Assembly: GCA_031253995.1 (NCBI GenBank)
Contig: JAIRVG010000021.1
Location: 1 to 64,000 of the forward strand
Origin: Paucimonas sp.
GTDB taxonomy: Bacteria > Pseudomonadota > Gammaproteobacteria > Pseudomonadales > Pseudomonadaceae
Direction of reading: 5' to 3'
Length of the DNA: 64,000 bases
Position numbers and translations under genes: made by a program. The notes beneath the pieces were generated by a model, which ran no database searches, was not told the DNA's origin, and saw only the letters and a list, made by a program, of their open reading frames with translations. This document shows positions 9,403-19,670 of the stretch, piece after piece; position 1 is the stretch's first letter, and each line of letters begins with the position of its first letter.

Positions 9403-10412
9403 GCGGCCACCCCTTGTCCGTCCTCTGTCTCAAGGCTCTGTTGCCGTTCGCTGAAGAACAGGCGAACGTCGGCGCATTGCGCGTGTGTGTCTTCCAAACG
9501 ATTGAACCGGGCGCGAAATTCCCTGGCGCCCGGCAACGTTGCCAGGTACCAGCCAACGTGCTTGCGGGCTATCCGCACGCCCATCACATCGCCGTAGAAG
9601 GCATGCAACGCTGCCAGGTGTTCCAGCAGAATCCCTTCCACTTCGCCCAGTTGCGGCGCCGGCAGCGTCTCGCCGGTGCGCAGGTAATGCTCGATCTCGC
9701 GAAAGATCCACGGCCGGCCCTGGGCGGCACGACCGATCAGCAGGCCATCGACGCCGGTGCTGTCGAGCACCTCGCGGGCCTTGTGTGGCGAGGTGATGTC
9801 GCCGTTGGCGAATACCGGGATCGACACCGCCTGCTTGATTGCCGCGATGGTGTCGTACTCGGCCTCGCCGGTGTACAGGTCGGCGCGGGTCCGGCCATGC
9901 ACGGCCAGCGCCTGGATCCCGGCCTGCTCGGCGATCTTCGCCACGGTCAGGCCGTTCTTGTTGTCGCGGTCCCAGCCGGTGCGGATCTTCAGGGTCACCG
10001 GCACCTCCACCGCGGCGACCACCGCATGGAGGATTTCACTGACCAGCGCTTCATCTTTCAATAAAGCAGAGCCTGCAGCCTTGTTGCAGACTTTTTTTGC
10101 CGGACAGCCCATGTTGATATCGATGATCTGCGCACCCAGCTCGACGTTGGCGCGAGCCGCCGCGGCAAGCATCTGCGCGTCGCCACCGGCGATCTGCACC
10201 GAGCGCGGCTCGGGATCGCCTTCGTGGATCATGCGCAGGCGCGACTTGCGGCTGTTCCACAGGCTCATGTCGCTGCTGACCATTTCCGATACCACCAGGC
10301 CCGCGCCCATCCGTCGGCAAAGCTGGCGGAAAGGCTGGTCCGTGACCCCGGCCATGGGGGCAAGGATCAGGTTGTTCTGCAGTTCGTATGGGCCGATGCG
10401 TACCGCCGACAT
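9399..10412 (-). CDS. dusB: tRNA-dihydrouridine synthase B
   Basis: A 337-residue FMN-dependent TIM-barrel enzyme that reduces uridine in the tRNA D-loop. Signatures are [13 protein letters not shown] near the N-terminus, [19 protein letters not shown] (catalytic Cys), [22 protein letters not shown] and [12 protein letters not shown] (phosphate binding). I start it at 10412 ([10 protein letters not shown]), preceded by GGGAACTCCT. The reading frame stays open upstream, but the extra residues are low quality and run into the repeat at 10536-10626. It is the first gene of the dusB-fis operon. Confidence 0.95.
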   Translation of the reverse strand: MSAVRIGPYELQNNLILAPMAGVTDQPFRQLCRRMGAGLVVSEMVSSDMSLWNSRKSRLRMIHEGDPEPRSVQIAGGDAQMLAAAARANVELGAQIIDINMGCPAKKVCNKAAGSALLKDEALVSEILHAVVAAVEVPVTLKIRTGWDRDNKNGLTVAKIAEQAGIQALAVHGRTRADLYTGEAEYDTIAAIKQAVSIPVFANGDITSPHKAREVLDSTGVDGLLIGRAAQGRPWIFREIEHYLRTGETLPAPQLGEVEGILLEHLAALHAFYGDVMGVRIARKHVGWYLATLPGAREFRARFNRLEDTHAQCADVRLFFSERQQSLETEDGQGVAA

Positions 10413-10535
10413 AGGAGTTCCCTGTTGTGGGGCCGGATCATTAGAGTTCGAAAAAGGGTGGGCATGATACCCGCTCTCGATGACCGGATAAAGATGAATC
10501 TGGATAAAATCTGAACAGTTGGGTCGCCTGGGCGA

Positions 10536-10626
10536 CCAGCTACAAGCCTCAAGCTTCAAGCTGCAAGAAAGAGCAACGGCGCACGGGAGCTGCTTTTTCT
10601 TGTGGCTTGAAGCTTGCAGCTTGTCG
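10536..10626. repeat. Hairpin-forming intergenic repeat, copy 2
   Basis: Inverted arms agctacaagcctcaagcttc (from 10540) and gcttgaagcttgcagcttgt (ending near 10624) enclose an inner gcacgggagctgc segment. Arms and inner part resemble the copy at 7252-7400. The element sits directly after the stop of the zinc-ribbon gene and upstream of dusB, so it ends up in the 3' part of one transcript and possibly in the leader of the next. Confidence 0.7.
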
Positions 10627-10632
10627 CTGCTG

Positions 10633-11961
10633 TCATTCGGGAGAGCGGAAGCTCAGGCTGTAGTTCACCGCTTTCGGGCCCGGATCGAGGATGTCCAGGG
10701 CGATGTGGATCGGGGTCTGGCTGGGCATCTCGGCCTTGCCCGCCAGTTCGCCGCTGAGGTACTCGGCGGGCTTGAAGCGACGGCTGGCGATGAGCTGGCC
10801 GTTGAGGTCGGCGAAGCGCAGTTCCAGCAGCGGGAACGGCTGCGAGAACGGCGCACGGTTGTAGATGATCGCGTCCACCACCAGCGCGCCCTTGAAGTCG
10901 GGATGGCTGCGCACCACCAGGTTGCTGCTCTTGATCCGGGCGATGTCGACCTTGGACGGCACTTCGCAGCCGAGGGTCGGGCAGAGCTCCTGGAACCACG
11001 GACGGTATTGGTCCTGGCGGGCCAGCTCGTCGAAGTGATACCAGATGTACTGGCCGGCCAGGGCGGCGGCGGCGAGGACGATCAGCAACAGCCAGAGCAG
11101 GCGCTTGCCGGCGTTGCTGCGCGGCTTCTGCCAGTCCAGTTGCAGCGGGTCGTCCACCAGGTCCACCAGGGTGTCCTTGCGCGACGGGCGGGGGGCATCG
11201 GGAATGGCACCCAGTTCCGGGTCGCGGCGCTGGTCGGTGTCGAGGTCGTCCTGGTCGTCGTCATCCCGGGCCGACAGGCGGGGGGCGCCGTCGGTCGGTT
11301 CGTCGTGGTCGTCGGCCTTCAGCGCCTCGGCGCGGGACGACACCACAGGTTCGTCCTCGGGCTCCGGCAGGTCCAGTGACAGCGACGGTTCGGTGCGTTC
11401 ATCCGGCAGCGGGGTGTCGAGCAGGTCCGGCTCGGTCTTTTCCAGCTGCAGCGGCGGTTCGTCGACCACCTCCGGCTCGTCCGCCTCGCGCTCGGTGCTG
11501 GCGGCACCGAACAGGCCGTCTTCGATCAGTTCGTCGGCGTGCGGGTCGTCGCGCTTGGCGCTGAGGCTGTCTTCGCGTCGCGGGGCGGCGTGGTAGTCGA
11601 CGGTGGGCTGGATTTCCCGCTGTTCCAGGCGTGCCAGCTCGCGGTCGAGGTCGAGCTGGTCGAGGTCCAGCTCATCCAGGTCGACTTCCTTCCAGTGCTT
11701 CGGCGCGTCGGGCTCGGCGTCCGCTGCGACCGGCTCGGGCTCGGGTTCGGCCACGGGTGGCGGGGTCAGCGCTTCCGGCAGGGGCGCGGGTTCCAGCGCC
11801 GGCTGCAAGGTGGCGTTCTGCTCCAGCAACTGGCGGGCGGCGTTGAACACCTGCAGGCAGTTGCCGCAGCGGACGACACCGCGGGCCACGCTCAACTGAT
11901 TGTGGCTGACGCGAAAGCTGGTCTGGCAATGCGGGCACTGGGTGACGAAACTGTCGGTCAT
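10633..11961 (-). CDS. Zinc-ribbon (MJ0042) and DUF3426 membrane protein
   Basis: A 442-residue protein. Residues 8-40 form an MJ0042-type zinc ribbon with two CxxC pairs (CPHC at about 8-11 and CGNC at about 32-35). A long acidic low-complexity linker follows (about 60-285, rich in Glu, Asp and Pro), then one membrane helix (about 290-310, LLWLLLIVLAAAALAGQYIW) and a C-terminal DUF3426 domain of about 130 residues, presumably periplasmic. The layout resembles a membrane-tethered regulator with a cytosolic zinc finger, but its role is not known. Its position between prmA and dusB matches P. aeruginosa PA4851 as I remember it. Confidence 0.85.
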   Translation of the reverse strand: MTDSFVTQCPHCQTSFRVSHNQLSVARGVVRCGNCLQVFNAARQLLEQNATLQPALEPAPLPEALTPPPVAEPEPEPVAADAEPDAPKHWKEVDLDELDLDQLDLDRELARLEQREIQPTVDYHAAPRREDSLSAKRDDPHADELIEDGLFGAASTEREADEPEVVDEPPLQLEKTEPDLLDTPLPDERTEPSLSLDLPEPEDEPVVSSRAEALKADDHDEPTDGAPRLSARDDDDQDDLDTDQRRDPELGAIPDAPRPSRKDTLVDLVDDPLQLDWQKPRSNAGKRLLWLLLIVLAAAALAGQYIWYHFDELARQDQYRPWFQELCPTLGCEVPSKVDIARIKSSNLVVRSHPDFKGALVVDAIIYNRAPFSQPFPLLELRFADLNGQLIASRRFKPAEYLSGELAGKAEMPSQTPIHIALDILDPGPKAVNYSLSFRSPE

Positions 11962-12062
11962 GCGGCGATCCGGGGGGGGGTGAACTTAAAACAGTCTAGT
12001 AGGAGCTGGCTTGTCGGTATGCCGAACCACTGCGAAGGACCGCAAGGCGGTCCCCAGGCAAA

Positions 12063-12941
12063 CTAACGACGACGCCCACTGATCCGCACCCAGCCATCGC
12101 GCACGACGATCGGGTCCAGGTCGAAGTCCGCCGCATACGCCGCGGCCACTTCCTCGCCCTGCTCGGCGAGAATCCCGGACAGCGCCAGCAAACCGCCCGG
12201 ACGCACCAGGCCACTGAGTTGCGGAGCCAGGGAGACCAGCGGGCCGGCGAGGATGTTGGCCACCAGCACGTCGGCCTGCATGGCAGGCATCTGCTCGGGC
12301 AGGTACAGGTCGAAGTCCGCTTCGGCGATGCCATTGCGCCCGGCGTTGTCGCGGGAAGCTTCCAGCGCCTGCACGTCGATGTCGGTGCCGGTAGCGCGGC
12401 GCGCGCCCAGCAGCAGCGCGGCGATGGCGAGGATGCCCGAGCCGCAGCCGAAATCGAGGAGGTTGACGCCGGCCAGGTCCTGGCCGTCGAGCCATTCCAG
12501 GCACAGTGCGGTGGTCGGGTGGGTGCCGGTGCCGAAGGCCAGGCCCGGGTCCAGCAGCAGGTTGACCGCCTCGGGCTCCGGCGCCGCATGCCAGCTCGGC
12601 ACGATCCACAGGCGCTGGCCGAAACGCATCGGCTGGAAGTTGTCCATCCAGCTGCGTTCCCAGTCCTGGTCGGCGATGACCTCGGCGTGGTGCTCCGGCA
12701 GCTCGGCGCCGGTCAGCAGTTGCAGGTGGGCGAACACCGCCTCGGGCTCGGCATCGGCCTCGAACAGCGCCAGCAGGTGGGTGTTGGACCACAGCGGCGT
12801 GGTGTTCAGGTCCGGTTCGAAGATCGGCTGGTCCTCGGCATCCATGAAGGTCACGGAAACCGCGCCCACTTCCAGCAGGGCATCTTCATAGGTTTCAGCC
12901 TGTTCCGGAGTGATGGCCAGACGAACTTGTAACCAGGGCAT
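12063..12941 (-). CDS. prmA: Ribosomal protein L11 methyltransferase
   Basis: A 292-residue SAM-dependent methyltransferase that trimethylates ribosomal protein L11. The N-terminal L11-binding domain starts [11 protein letters not shown]. The C-terminal Rossmann domain has [29 protein letters not shown] (SAM glycine loop) and VANILAGPL. Length matches the family (about 293). The start at 12941 gives the canonical N-terminus, and the frame upstream is unconvincing. It is divergent from the toxin-like gene at 13113, with 171 bases between. Confidence 0.95.
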   Translation of the reverse strand: MPWLQVRLAITPEQAETYEDALLEVGAVSVTFMDAEDQPIFEPDLNTTPLWSNTHLLALFEADAEPEAVFAHLQLLTGAELPEHHAEVIADQDWERSWMDNFQPMRFGQRLWIVPSWHAAPEPEAVNLLLDPGLAFGTGTHPTTALCLEWLDGQDLAGVNLLDFGCGSGILAIAALLLGARRATGTDIDVQALEASRDNAGRNGIAEADFDLYLPEQMPAMQADVLVANILAGPLVSLAPQLSGLVRPGGLLALSGILAEQGEEVAAAYAADFDLDPIVVRDGWVRISGRRR

Positions 12942-13112
12942 GGGGGTACCTTCAGCAAGGGATTCAGCGGGGTGTCGCGAAAGCCCGCAAGTGTACGCCA
13001 GCCGGGCAGCAATGTGGATAAGCAACGCCAGCCGGCACGCTTAACTATCTATCACCCGCGCCCGCCGGCGCTCGCGCACTCTGGCCTGCCCTATTCGACA
13101 AGGAGTCGCACG

Positions 13113-16100
13113 ATGAGCATGAAGATAGAGGATGGCGCGGCACGCCTGTCGCTGCTGCAACTGACACGCTGGGAGCTGTGGATCGGCGGGTTCTTCGACG
13201 CAAGGCCGTTCTTCGATGTGTTCGCCCGCCAGCGCGTGATGGTGCATCTGCGCACCTACTACCCCGAGGGCGAGGTGGCGCCTGCCTATGTGGACGCGCT
13301 GCTGCACGCCGTGCTGCAACGCATCATCGACGGCCGCCTGCCGTCTTTCGACGCCGATTGGCATGGCCCGCTGCGCTTGCCGGGCGACGGACTGCCCGAC
13401 GAAGACGATGAAGCGGCCAGCGAGCGCCAGCAGATGCTCATGCAGGTCATCGAAGGCGTGGTTTCCGGGCTGATCGAGGACTACTGCGCATCCTTGCGGC
13501 GGCAGTGGGCGGAGCGCCCGGCGGGGCTCGACGGCAACAGTCCGGTTGGCGAGCGCTTCCTCGATCGCATGGAGGCGCACTGCACGGCGCTCAAGGAGCT
13601 GTTCTGCGTGGAAACGCTGAAACGCTTCGACGGCGAGTCATTGAGGCTCTATATCGTTGGCATGGAGGAGCGCTGGCAGCAGTCCTTCGATGACGGGGGC
13701 GGGCTGCCGGATCATGATCGCCAGCAGATCGACAGCCTGATCCGCAGCGCCCTGGGAGACTGGTTCGTCGGCTTGGGGCGGGATGACCTCGACACCCTGA
13801 GGGCCTTCCAGCGCCGTCATGCGTTGCTGCGCGAGCAGCTCAGGCTGCTGATGGCGGATGTGCAGACCCTGCCGGCCTACGCGCGTGTCGCAATCATCGA
13901 GCATGCTCGGCGCACCTGGGGCCTTGAGGTCGAGCCCGATCACCTGCGGGCGCAGACCTTCCTGAACGCGTATTTCCCGGTGACCCGCATTACCCGCCTG
14001 GCCGAACTGGTGGCCGAAGGGCCGTTCGCACCCGACCCGGAAAAGAGCCGCAGCCTGCTGCATGATCCCGCCGCGCCGATCCAGACCTTGCCGGACGATT
14101 TTCTTGAAAAAGTGCTGGGCGAGGTGGACCCGCGCGCGACCTACCAGCAACAGCTGACCGAACGCTATGCAAGGCCGGACGTGTTCGAGGCGCTGCTCGA
14201 CCTCAACGACCTGAGCCTGCAGCAAAGCGCCTACATCGCCCGTTGCAAGGGCCACCTGAGCAGCGAAGGGCATGCACGGGTCATGGGGGTTCGCGAGAGC
14301 AACGGGGTCCGGCGCGACGAGCCCGGCGACAAGGTCACCGGCGTTTCGCAGTTCCCCGACGCACCGCTGGCGCAACTGATGCTGTTCTACAACGAAGACG
14401 AACAGCGCCGCCTGTCCGGGCTGATCCTCTATGCCCCAGGCAAGCCCGATGGCCAGGAATGGATCGAGCTGCCTTCGTTGCGTGCGCTGGCCGTGGAGCT
14501 GGGCCGCTGGCTGGGAGACGAGGCGGGCAGCCGCTACCTGCTGGACAGGATCAATGTCGAAGAGCAACGCAAGGCCGAGCAGTTCTTCAGCGGCGTGCGC
14601 GAGCGGCCGGATGCCTGGGACCTGAGCCGCGATCACCGTGCCCCGCATCACGGCTATGCCGAATGCAGCCGCTACCTGGTGGAACTGGGGCGCGACCATC
14701 ACCTGGCCCAGGTCGCCTGGCAAGACGCACCCCGCTGGTTTCTTGAGCTGGCCCCGGACAAGCGTCTGGTGATCGCCGGTCTCAACGAAGAGTTGCGTCT
14801 GCTCAACGAGGCGCTGCAACAGAAGGTCGGCGGCCAGGAGACGTTCCTGGCGTTCTCACGGCGTACGGTCAAGGCCGGCATCGCCAGCTACCTGCAGGAG
14901 TGCGGGGTGACTGGTGAGGTCGATCCGGAAACCATCCTGTTCGACTTCGCGCCCGGCCTGGGTTCGTCAGCAAAGATCACCCGCACCCTGCTCGATCTGG
15001 CCATGTATGGCCATGATGACAACTGGGGCCTGGATAACCCGCGGATGCCTGTGCGCTCATCCGTCGGCCAGGACCTGAGCGGGGTGCGGGCCTCCGAACT
15101 GGCAACCTACCTGCGCAGCGCCTACATCGGTGAGCGCTACGCGAAGTCGATTCGCAGCGAATTCCTCGATGCGCGACACCCTCTCTACGCCGAGCGCCGT
15201 GCCCTGCACTTCGCCATGGCGCGCCGTACCCTCCTGCGTGACCTGCATGCCACCCATGGCAAGCAGATGATTGTCGCGGCCGAGCGTGACTGGCTGCTCG
15301 ACGAGATCGAGCGTCTGGCCGAGGTCCGTCCGGCGCAGGACGAGTCGGCGGACAATATCGCCGGCAATGGCGTATTCCGCTTTACCCTCGACGGCCGCAA
15401 GAGCACTGGCCTGTATCTGTTCCGGCGCATTGCCGACGGCGTCGCCCAGGACTGGCTGTACACCCCGCAGGCACCGGACGGCCTGACCTTCCGCAAGTAC
15501 CAGAGCTTCGTCGGTGCCGGGCGTGGGGCGATGCACGACTGGTTGCTGCAGCACTTGCGTTTCGTCGATCGCCCGGTCGCCTCGGCCTGGCTGATGCGCC
15601 TGGCCAGGGGCGAGGCCGGTCGCGACACCTTGCGCGAAGGCAACCGCGTCCGCGATTTCATGGGCGAGTACGACGAGCAGTTGAACAGCCATATCAGCGA
15701 TATCGAGGCGGTTACCAAAAGCCGTCACGAGGTGATCGTCGAGCAGGTGACCAAGGGCTTGCTGTATGCCGCCTTTCCGCTGAGCCTGGCGTTTCCGCCA
15801 TTGGGCTTCGCCCTGGACGCTGTGTTTCTCGCCATTGGCAGCGCCAAGGCCATTGGCAGCCATATCGCCAACGACGACTCGGCCGCCCTCGATCACTGGC
15901 TGGGCGTAGCCGCCGGGCTCTGGGGCATTGCCTTGCCGGGTGCCTGGGGCGCGATGGCCCATGCGTCGCGGGCCGGGTTGCGCAAGGCCAGCGAAGTCAG
16001 CCGCTGGAACCAGATCGCCGATCAGGCACGCCCGGGGGTGCGACAGGGCGAGCGCACGCTGATGACGGTGATGGACGAACAACGTGCACTTAAAACCGTT

Positions 16101-17060
16101 CCGGACAACCTGCGCAGCATGGAAAAGGGCGGGATCTGGCGCGGCGTCTATCGTCGCGGCGAGGTCGGCGAGCAGGACACCTACTACGTCAAGGATCGTG
16201 GTCGCCACTTCCAGGTGATGCACGACCGCGAGCAGCAGACGCTGCGCCTGGTCGATCCGCAGCACCCGCGGGCGCAGTACCGGGTGCCGATCCGGCTCGG
16301 CGCGGGCGATCGCTGGCAGTTCAACGAGCAGGTCGGTCTGCGCGGCGGGGCGCCGACTTTCTATCTTGGCCAGGTGCGCGAGGTGGCCGATGCCTTCCCG
16401 GCGCGGACCAACCCGCTGCCGGAGCGGGGGGCATTGCAGGGCGAAGGGCTGATCGGCCGCTTCCGCCAGGAGGCCAGCGACAACTACCTGTATTCGCTGA
16501 ACGTGGAGTCGTGCGTGGTGGCCTGCCTGTACAACCCGGCCACACGGAGTGGGGCGGTGATTCACGTCGACCACAATATCGAGCGGCTGATCGACGAGGC
16601 GCTGGATTCGGCCATGACGGGGATTCGCGAGGCGGGTGACGAACAGCGGATCGGCGCGGTACTGGTGGGTGGCGACTGGCTGTCGACGGGCGCCGACATC
16701 GGTGGACCGCTGCGCGCGGCGCTGGCCCGGCGCGGCATCCATGCCACCTGGGATCACTGGTCGTACTCGTCGTGCCTGGGCAATATCTACGGCGTGCGCC
16801 TGGACCTCGAAGACGGTGCGACCAGCGTCTTCACCACCACCCGTTCCAGCGTGCAACGGCTGCTCGACCCGGTTCTGCTCGACGCCTACCGTGGCGGTGC
16901 CAGCGAAATGGCCGGGCGTGCGCGGCGGTTCATGGAGCGCTTCCGTCATGAGCCGTTGGTGCAGCGACGTGGGGGAGGGGTGTTCACCCTTGGGGGCCGA
17001 CCGGCGAGCGCTGCGCAGATCGAGGCGCAGGCATTCCGCCTGGCCACGTTGGAGGCGTGA
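13113..17060 (+). CDS. Large toxin-like protein with CheD/CNF-like Cys-His C-terminal domain
   Basis: A 1315-residue protein preceded by a strong RBS (AAGGAGTCGCACGATG) and without a Sec signal. Residues 1-870 are largely helical and resemble the long Pseudomonas proteins annotated as dermonecrotic-toxin-domain (DUF6543) proteins. Hydrophobic stretches at about 880-915 and 930-955 could insert into a membrane. The C-terminal quarter contains SLNVESCVVACLYNP at 1128-1142. Cys1134 is followed 17 residues later by His1151 (GAVIHVDH), the same local pattern and spacing as CheD receptor deamidases (T-L-G-L-G-S-C ... H). CNF-type toxin deamidases share that Cys-His fold. I infer a Gln deamidase or related thiol enzyme delivered to host or competitor cells. 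No immunity gene follows. It interrupts the prmA-accC neighbourhood, which suggests a genus-specific insertion. Confidence 0.7.
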   Translation: MSMKIEDGAARLSLLQLTRWELWIGGFFDARPFFDVFARQRVMVHLRTYYPEGEVAPAYVDALLHAVLQRIIDGRLPSFDADWHGPLRLPGDGLPDEDDEAASERQQMLMQVIEGVVSGLIEDYCASLRRQWAERPAGLDGNSPVGERFLDRMEAHCTALKELFCVETLKRFDGESLRLYIVGMEERWQQSFDDGGGLPDHDRQQIDSLIRSALGDWFVGLGRDDLDTLRAFQRRHALLREQLRLLMADVQTLPAYARVAIIEHARRTWGLEVEPDHLRAQTFLNAYFPVTRITRLAELVAEGPFAPDPEKSRSLLHDPAAPIQTLPDDFLEKVLGEVDPRATYQQQLTERYARPDVFEALLDLNDLSLQQSAYIARCKGHLSSEGHARVMGVRESNGVRRDEPGDKVTGVSQFPDAPLAQLMLFYNEDEQRRLSGLILYAPGKPDGQEWIELPSLRALAVELGRWLGDEAGSRYLLDRINVEEQRKAEQFFSGVRERPDAWDLSRDHRAPHHGYAECSRYLVELGRDHHLAQVAWQDAPRWFLELAPDKRLVIAGLNEELRLLNEALQQKVGGQETFLAFSRRTVKAGIASYLQECGVTGEVDPETILFDFAPGLGSSAKITRTLLDLAMYGHDDNWGLDNPRMPVRSSVGQDLSGVRASELATYLRSAYIGERYAKSIRSEFLDARHPLYAERRALHFAMARRTLLRDLHATHGKQMIVAAERDWLLDEIERLAEVRPAQDESADNIAGNGVFRFTLDGRKSTGLYLFRRIADGVAQDWLYTPQAPDGLTFRKYQSFVGAGRGAMHDWLLQHLRFVDRPVASAWLMRLARGEAGRDTLREGNRVRDFMGEYDEQLNSHISDIEAVTKSRHEVIVEQVTKGLLYAAFPLSLAFPPLGFALDAVFLAIGSAKAIGSHIANDDSAALDHWLGVAAGLWGIALPGAWGAMAHASRAGLRKASEVSRWNQIADQARPGVRQGERTLMTVMDEQRALKTVPDNLRSMEKGGIWRGVYRRGEVGEQDTYYVKDRGRHFQVMHDREQQTLRLVDPQHPRAQYRVPIRLGAGDRWQFNEQVGLRGGAPTFYLGQVREVADAFPARTNPLPERGALQGEGLIGRFRQEASDNYLYSLNVESCVVACLYNPATRSGAVIHVDHNIERLIDEALDSAMTGIREAGDEQRIGAVLVGGDWLSTGADIGGPLRAALARRGIHATWDHWSYSSCLGNIYGVRLDLEDGATSVFTTTRSSVQRLLDPVLLDAYRGGASEMAGRARRFMERFRHEPLVQRRGGGVFTLGGRPASAAQIEAQAFRLATLEA

Positions 17061-17076
17061 ACACGGAACTAAAAAA

Positions 17077-17102
17077 AGCCCCGAACCTGGGTTCGGGGCT
17101 TT
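17077..17102 (-). terminator. Terminator between toxin-like gene and accC
   Basis: The strong hairpin agccccgaacc / ggttcggggct lies between two convergent genes. Seven A's at 17071-17077 become a T-run on the minus strand, so it is a good terminator for accBC. On the plus strand the following ttcgc is weaker but may still stop the toxin transcript. Confidence 0.85.
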
Positions 17103-17132
17103 CGCATTCACCATGGGGCGAAACCGGCGGGA

Positions 17133-18476
17133 TTACTCCGAGGCCAGCTTGTGCTCCAGATAGTGAATGTTTACGCCGCCCTTGCAGAAGGCTTCGTCAC
17201 GGACCAGCTCGCGGTGCAGCGGGATGTTGGTCTTGATCCCGTCGACGACGATTTCGTCCAGCGCGTTACGCATACGGGCCATGGCCTCGTCGCGGTCCTT
17301 GCCGTAGGTGATCAGCTTGCCGATCAGCGAATCGTAGTTCGGCGGAACGCTGTAGCCGCTGTACAGGTGCGAGTCGACGCGAACGCCGTTGCCGCCTGGT
17401 GCGTGGAAGTGCTTCACCGTGCCTGGGCTCGGGATGAACTTCTTCGGGTCTTCGGCGTTGATCCGGCACTCCAGGGAGTGACCGCGGATGACCACGTCTT
17501 CCTGGGTGAACGACAGCTTGTTGCCAGCGGCGATGCTGAGCATCTCCTTGACGATGTCGATACCGGTGACCATCTCCGAAACCGGGTGCTCTACCTGCAC
17601 GCGAGTGTTCATCTCGATGAAGTAGAAACGACCGTTCTCGTAGAGGAACTCGAAGGTGCCGGCGCCACGGTAGCCGATCTCGACGCACGCCTGGACGCAG
17701 CGGGCGAAGACTTCCTGGCGGGCCTTCTCGTCGATGCCCGGAGCCGGGGCTTCTTCCAGTACCTTCTGGTGACGGCGCTGCAGCGAGCAGTCACGGTCGC
17801 CCAGGTGTACGGCATTGCCCTGGCCATCGGAAAGTACCTGGACTTCCACGTGACGCGGGTTGGTCAGGAACTTCTCCAGGTACACCATCGGGTTGCCGAA
17901 GGCAGCACCGGCTTCGGTACGGGTGAGCTTGGCCGAGGAAATCAGGTCCTCTTCCTTGTGCACCACGCGCATGCCGCGACCACCACCGCCACCGGCGGCC
18001 TTGATGATCACCGGGTAGCCGACCTGGCGGGCGATGGCCAGCGCGGTTTCCTCGTCTTCCGGCAGCGGGCCGTCGGAACCTGGAACGGTCGGTACGCCGG
18101 ACTTGATCATGGCGTCCTTGGCCGAAACCTTGTCGCCCATCAGGCGAATGGTGTCGGCTTTCGGGCCGATGAAGGCGAACCCGGATTTCTCGACCTGTTC
18201 GGCGAAGTCGGCGTTTTCAGCCAGGAAACCATAGCCAGGGTGAATGGCGGTGGCACCGGTGACTTCGGCCGCGGCGATGATCGCCGGGATGTGCAGGTAG
18301 GATTCCTTGGACGACGCCGGGCCGATGCACACGGACTCGTCAGCCAGGCCCAGGTGCATCAGCTCGCGGTCGGCCGTGGAGTGTACGGCGACGGTCTTGA
18401 TGCCCAGTTCCTTGCAGGCACGCAGGATACGCAGGGCAATTTCGCCGCGGTTGGCGATCAGAACTTTTTCCAACAT
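17133..18476 (-). CDS. accC: Biotin carboxylase subunit of acetyl-CoA carboxylase
   Basis: A 447-residue ATP-grasp enzyme that carboxylates biotin on AccB in the first committed step of fatty acid synthesis. Signatures are [44 protein letters not shown] (ATP-grasp glycine loop), [12 protein letters not shown] and [14 protein letters not shown] (catalytic region). The start at 18476 follows GGAGAGCC. Only 17 bases separate it from the accB stop, so accB and accC are co-transcribed and the two products are made together. A terminator lies downstream. Confidence 0.97.
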   Translation of the reverse strand: MLEKVLIANRGEIALRILRACKELGIKTVAVHSTADRELMHLGLADESVCIGPASSKESYLHIPAIIAAAEVTGATAIHPGYGFLAENADFAEQVEKSGFAFIGPKADTIRLMGDKVSAKDAMIKSGVPTVPGSDGPLPEDEETALAIARQVGYPVIIKAAGGGGGRGMRVVHKEEDLISSAKLTRTEAGAAFGNPMVYLEKFLTNPRHVEVQVLSDGQGNAVHLGDRDCSLQRRHQKVLEEAPAPGIDEKARQEVFARCVQACVEIGYRGAGTFEFLYENGRFYFIEMNTRVQVEHPVSEMVTGIDIVKEMLSIAAGNKLSFTQEDVVIRGHSLECRINAEDPKKFIPSPGTVKHFHAPGGNGVRVDSHLYSGYSVPPNYDSLIGKLITYGKDRDEAMARMRNALDEIVVDGIKTNIPLHRELVRDEAFCKGGVNIHYLEHKLASE

Positions 18477-18493
18477 CGCTGGCTCTCCGCGGT

Positions 18494-18958
18494 TCAAACG
18501 ATGGTGAACAGCGGCTGGTCGAACTCAACCGGCTGACCGTCTTCCACCAGGATGGCGTCGATGACGCCGCCGATATCGGCTTCGATGTGGTTCATCATCT
18601 TCATGGCTTCGACGATGCACAGGGTGTCGCCTTTCTTCACGGTCTGGCCGACTTCAACGAAGGCTGGCGAGGTTGGCGAAGCCTTGCGGTAGAAGGTACC
18701 GACCATTGGCGAGCGAACCACGGTGCCTTTGAGTTGTGGTGCGGCAGCAGCGGCTTCGGCAACCGGAGCGGCGGCAGCGGCAGGCGCGGCGGCTGGAGCG
18801 ACGGCGGCGGCAACCGGGGCCGGCGCGTAGTACTGCTGGGCTGGAGTCTTGCTGTGGCGGCTGATGCGCACGGACTCTTCGCCTTCCTTGATCTCCAGCT
18901 CGTCGATGCCGGACTCTTCCAGCAGTTCGATCAGTTTCTTGACTTTACGAATATCCAT
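18494..18958 (-). CDS. accB: Biotin carboxyl carrier protein of acetyl-CoA carboxylase
   Basis: A 154-residue carrier. The N-terminal helix ([18 protein letters not shown]) is followed by a flexible Ala/Pro linker at about 45-75. The C-terminal biotinyl domain has the [12 protein letters not shown] motif; its middle Lys (about residue 120) is biotinylated by BirA. Length fits the family. It lies between aroQ and accC on the same strand, an order common in Pseudomonas. Confidence 0.97.
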   Translation of the reverse strand: MDIRKVKKLIELLEESGIDELEIKEGEESVRISRHSKTPAQQYYAPAPVAAAVAPAAAPAAAAAPVAEAAAAAPQLKGTVVRSPMVGTFYRKASPTSPAFVEVGQTVKKGDTLCIVEAMKMMNHIEADIGGVIDAILVEDGQPVEFDQPLFTIV

Positions 18959-19046
18959 TAATCATCAACTCCCAAGATTTGGTCAGGGTCGTATGAACGT
19001 GATTCAAACGTTCTTGTAGGCCCGGCGACGGCCAGGCCCGCGTTAT

Positions 19047-19496
19047 TCAGGATTTGGCGGCGGCCAGTTGTTCCAGGGCGGACTCCAGGGCCAGGCGGTA
19101 ACCGCTGGCGCCCAGGCCGCAAATCACTCCCACGGCGACATCCGAGAAGTAGGAGTGGTGACGGAACGGCTCGCGCTTGTGCACGTTGGACAGGTGCACT
19201 TCGATGAATGGGATGCTCACCGCCAGCAATGCGTCACGTAATGCGACGCTGGTGTGGGTGAAAGCCGCCGGATTGATCAGGATGAAGTCCACGCCTTCGT
19301 TGCGCGCGGCGTGGATGCGGTCGATCAGTTCGTACTCGGCGTTGCTTTGCAGGTACTGCAGATGATGGCCGGCGGCGCGGGCGCGCTGCTCCAGGTCCTG
19401 GTTGATCTGCGCCAGGGTCACGGCACCGTAGACACCGGGTTCGCGCGTTCCGAGCAGGTTCAGGTTGGGGCCGTGCAGCACCAGTAGGGTCGCCAT
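19047..19496 (-). CDS. aroQ: 3-dehydroquinate dehydratase, type II
   Basis: A 149-residue dodecameric enzyme of the shikimate pathway, converting 3-dehydroquinate to 3-dehydroshikimate. Signatures are [17 protein letters not shown] (lid loop with Arg and Tyr), [30 protein letters not shown] and [18 protein letters not shown] start at 19496 (MATLLVLHG), which has AAAGGATGCGCAG before it; an in-frame codon 12 residues upstream is unlikely. It precedes accB by 88 bases on the same strand, probably in one operon. Pseudomonas carries several aroQ paralogues, so this may be one of two or more. Confidence 0.95.
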   Translation of the reverse strand: MATLLVLHGPNLNLLGTREPGVYGAVTLAQINQDLEQRARAAGHHLQYLQSNAEYELIDRIHAARNEGVDFILINPAAFTHTSVALRDALLAVSIPFIEVHLSNVHKREPFRHHSYFSDVAVGVICGLGASGYRLALESALEQLAAAKS

Positions 19497-19670
19497 CTGC
19501 GCATCCTTTGATTTTGTAGGACATGAATACAAGCGCGGCGACTATGCCGCAAAGACCCGAGCACTGTCCAGTTGCCTGCAATAGCCAGCACGTTGACCGA
19601 GATTCGCGCAAAATATGTGACTATTTTATTAATCCCGGTCATTGGCCGCGCTTTTCGGCGGCCCCGGAAG

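Noticed and set aside
19644..19664. Hairpin ggccgc/gcggcc after dsbD
   Set aside because: Short stem without a T-run; could be chance in GC-rich DNA.
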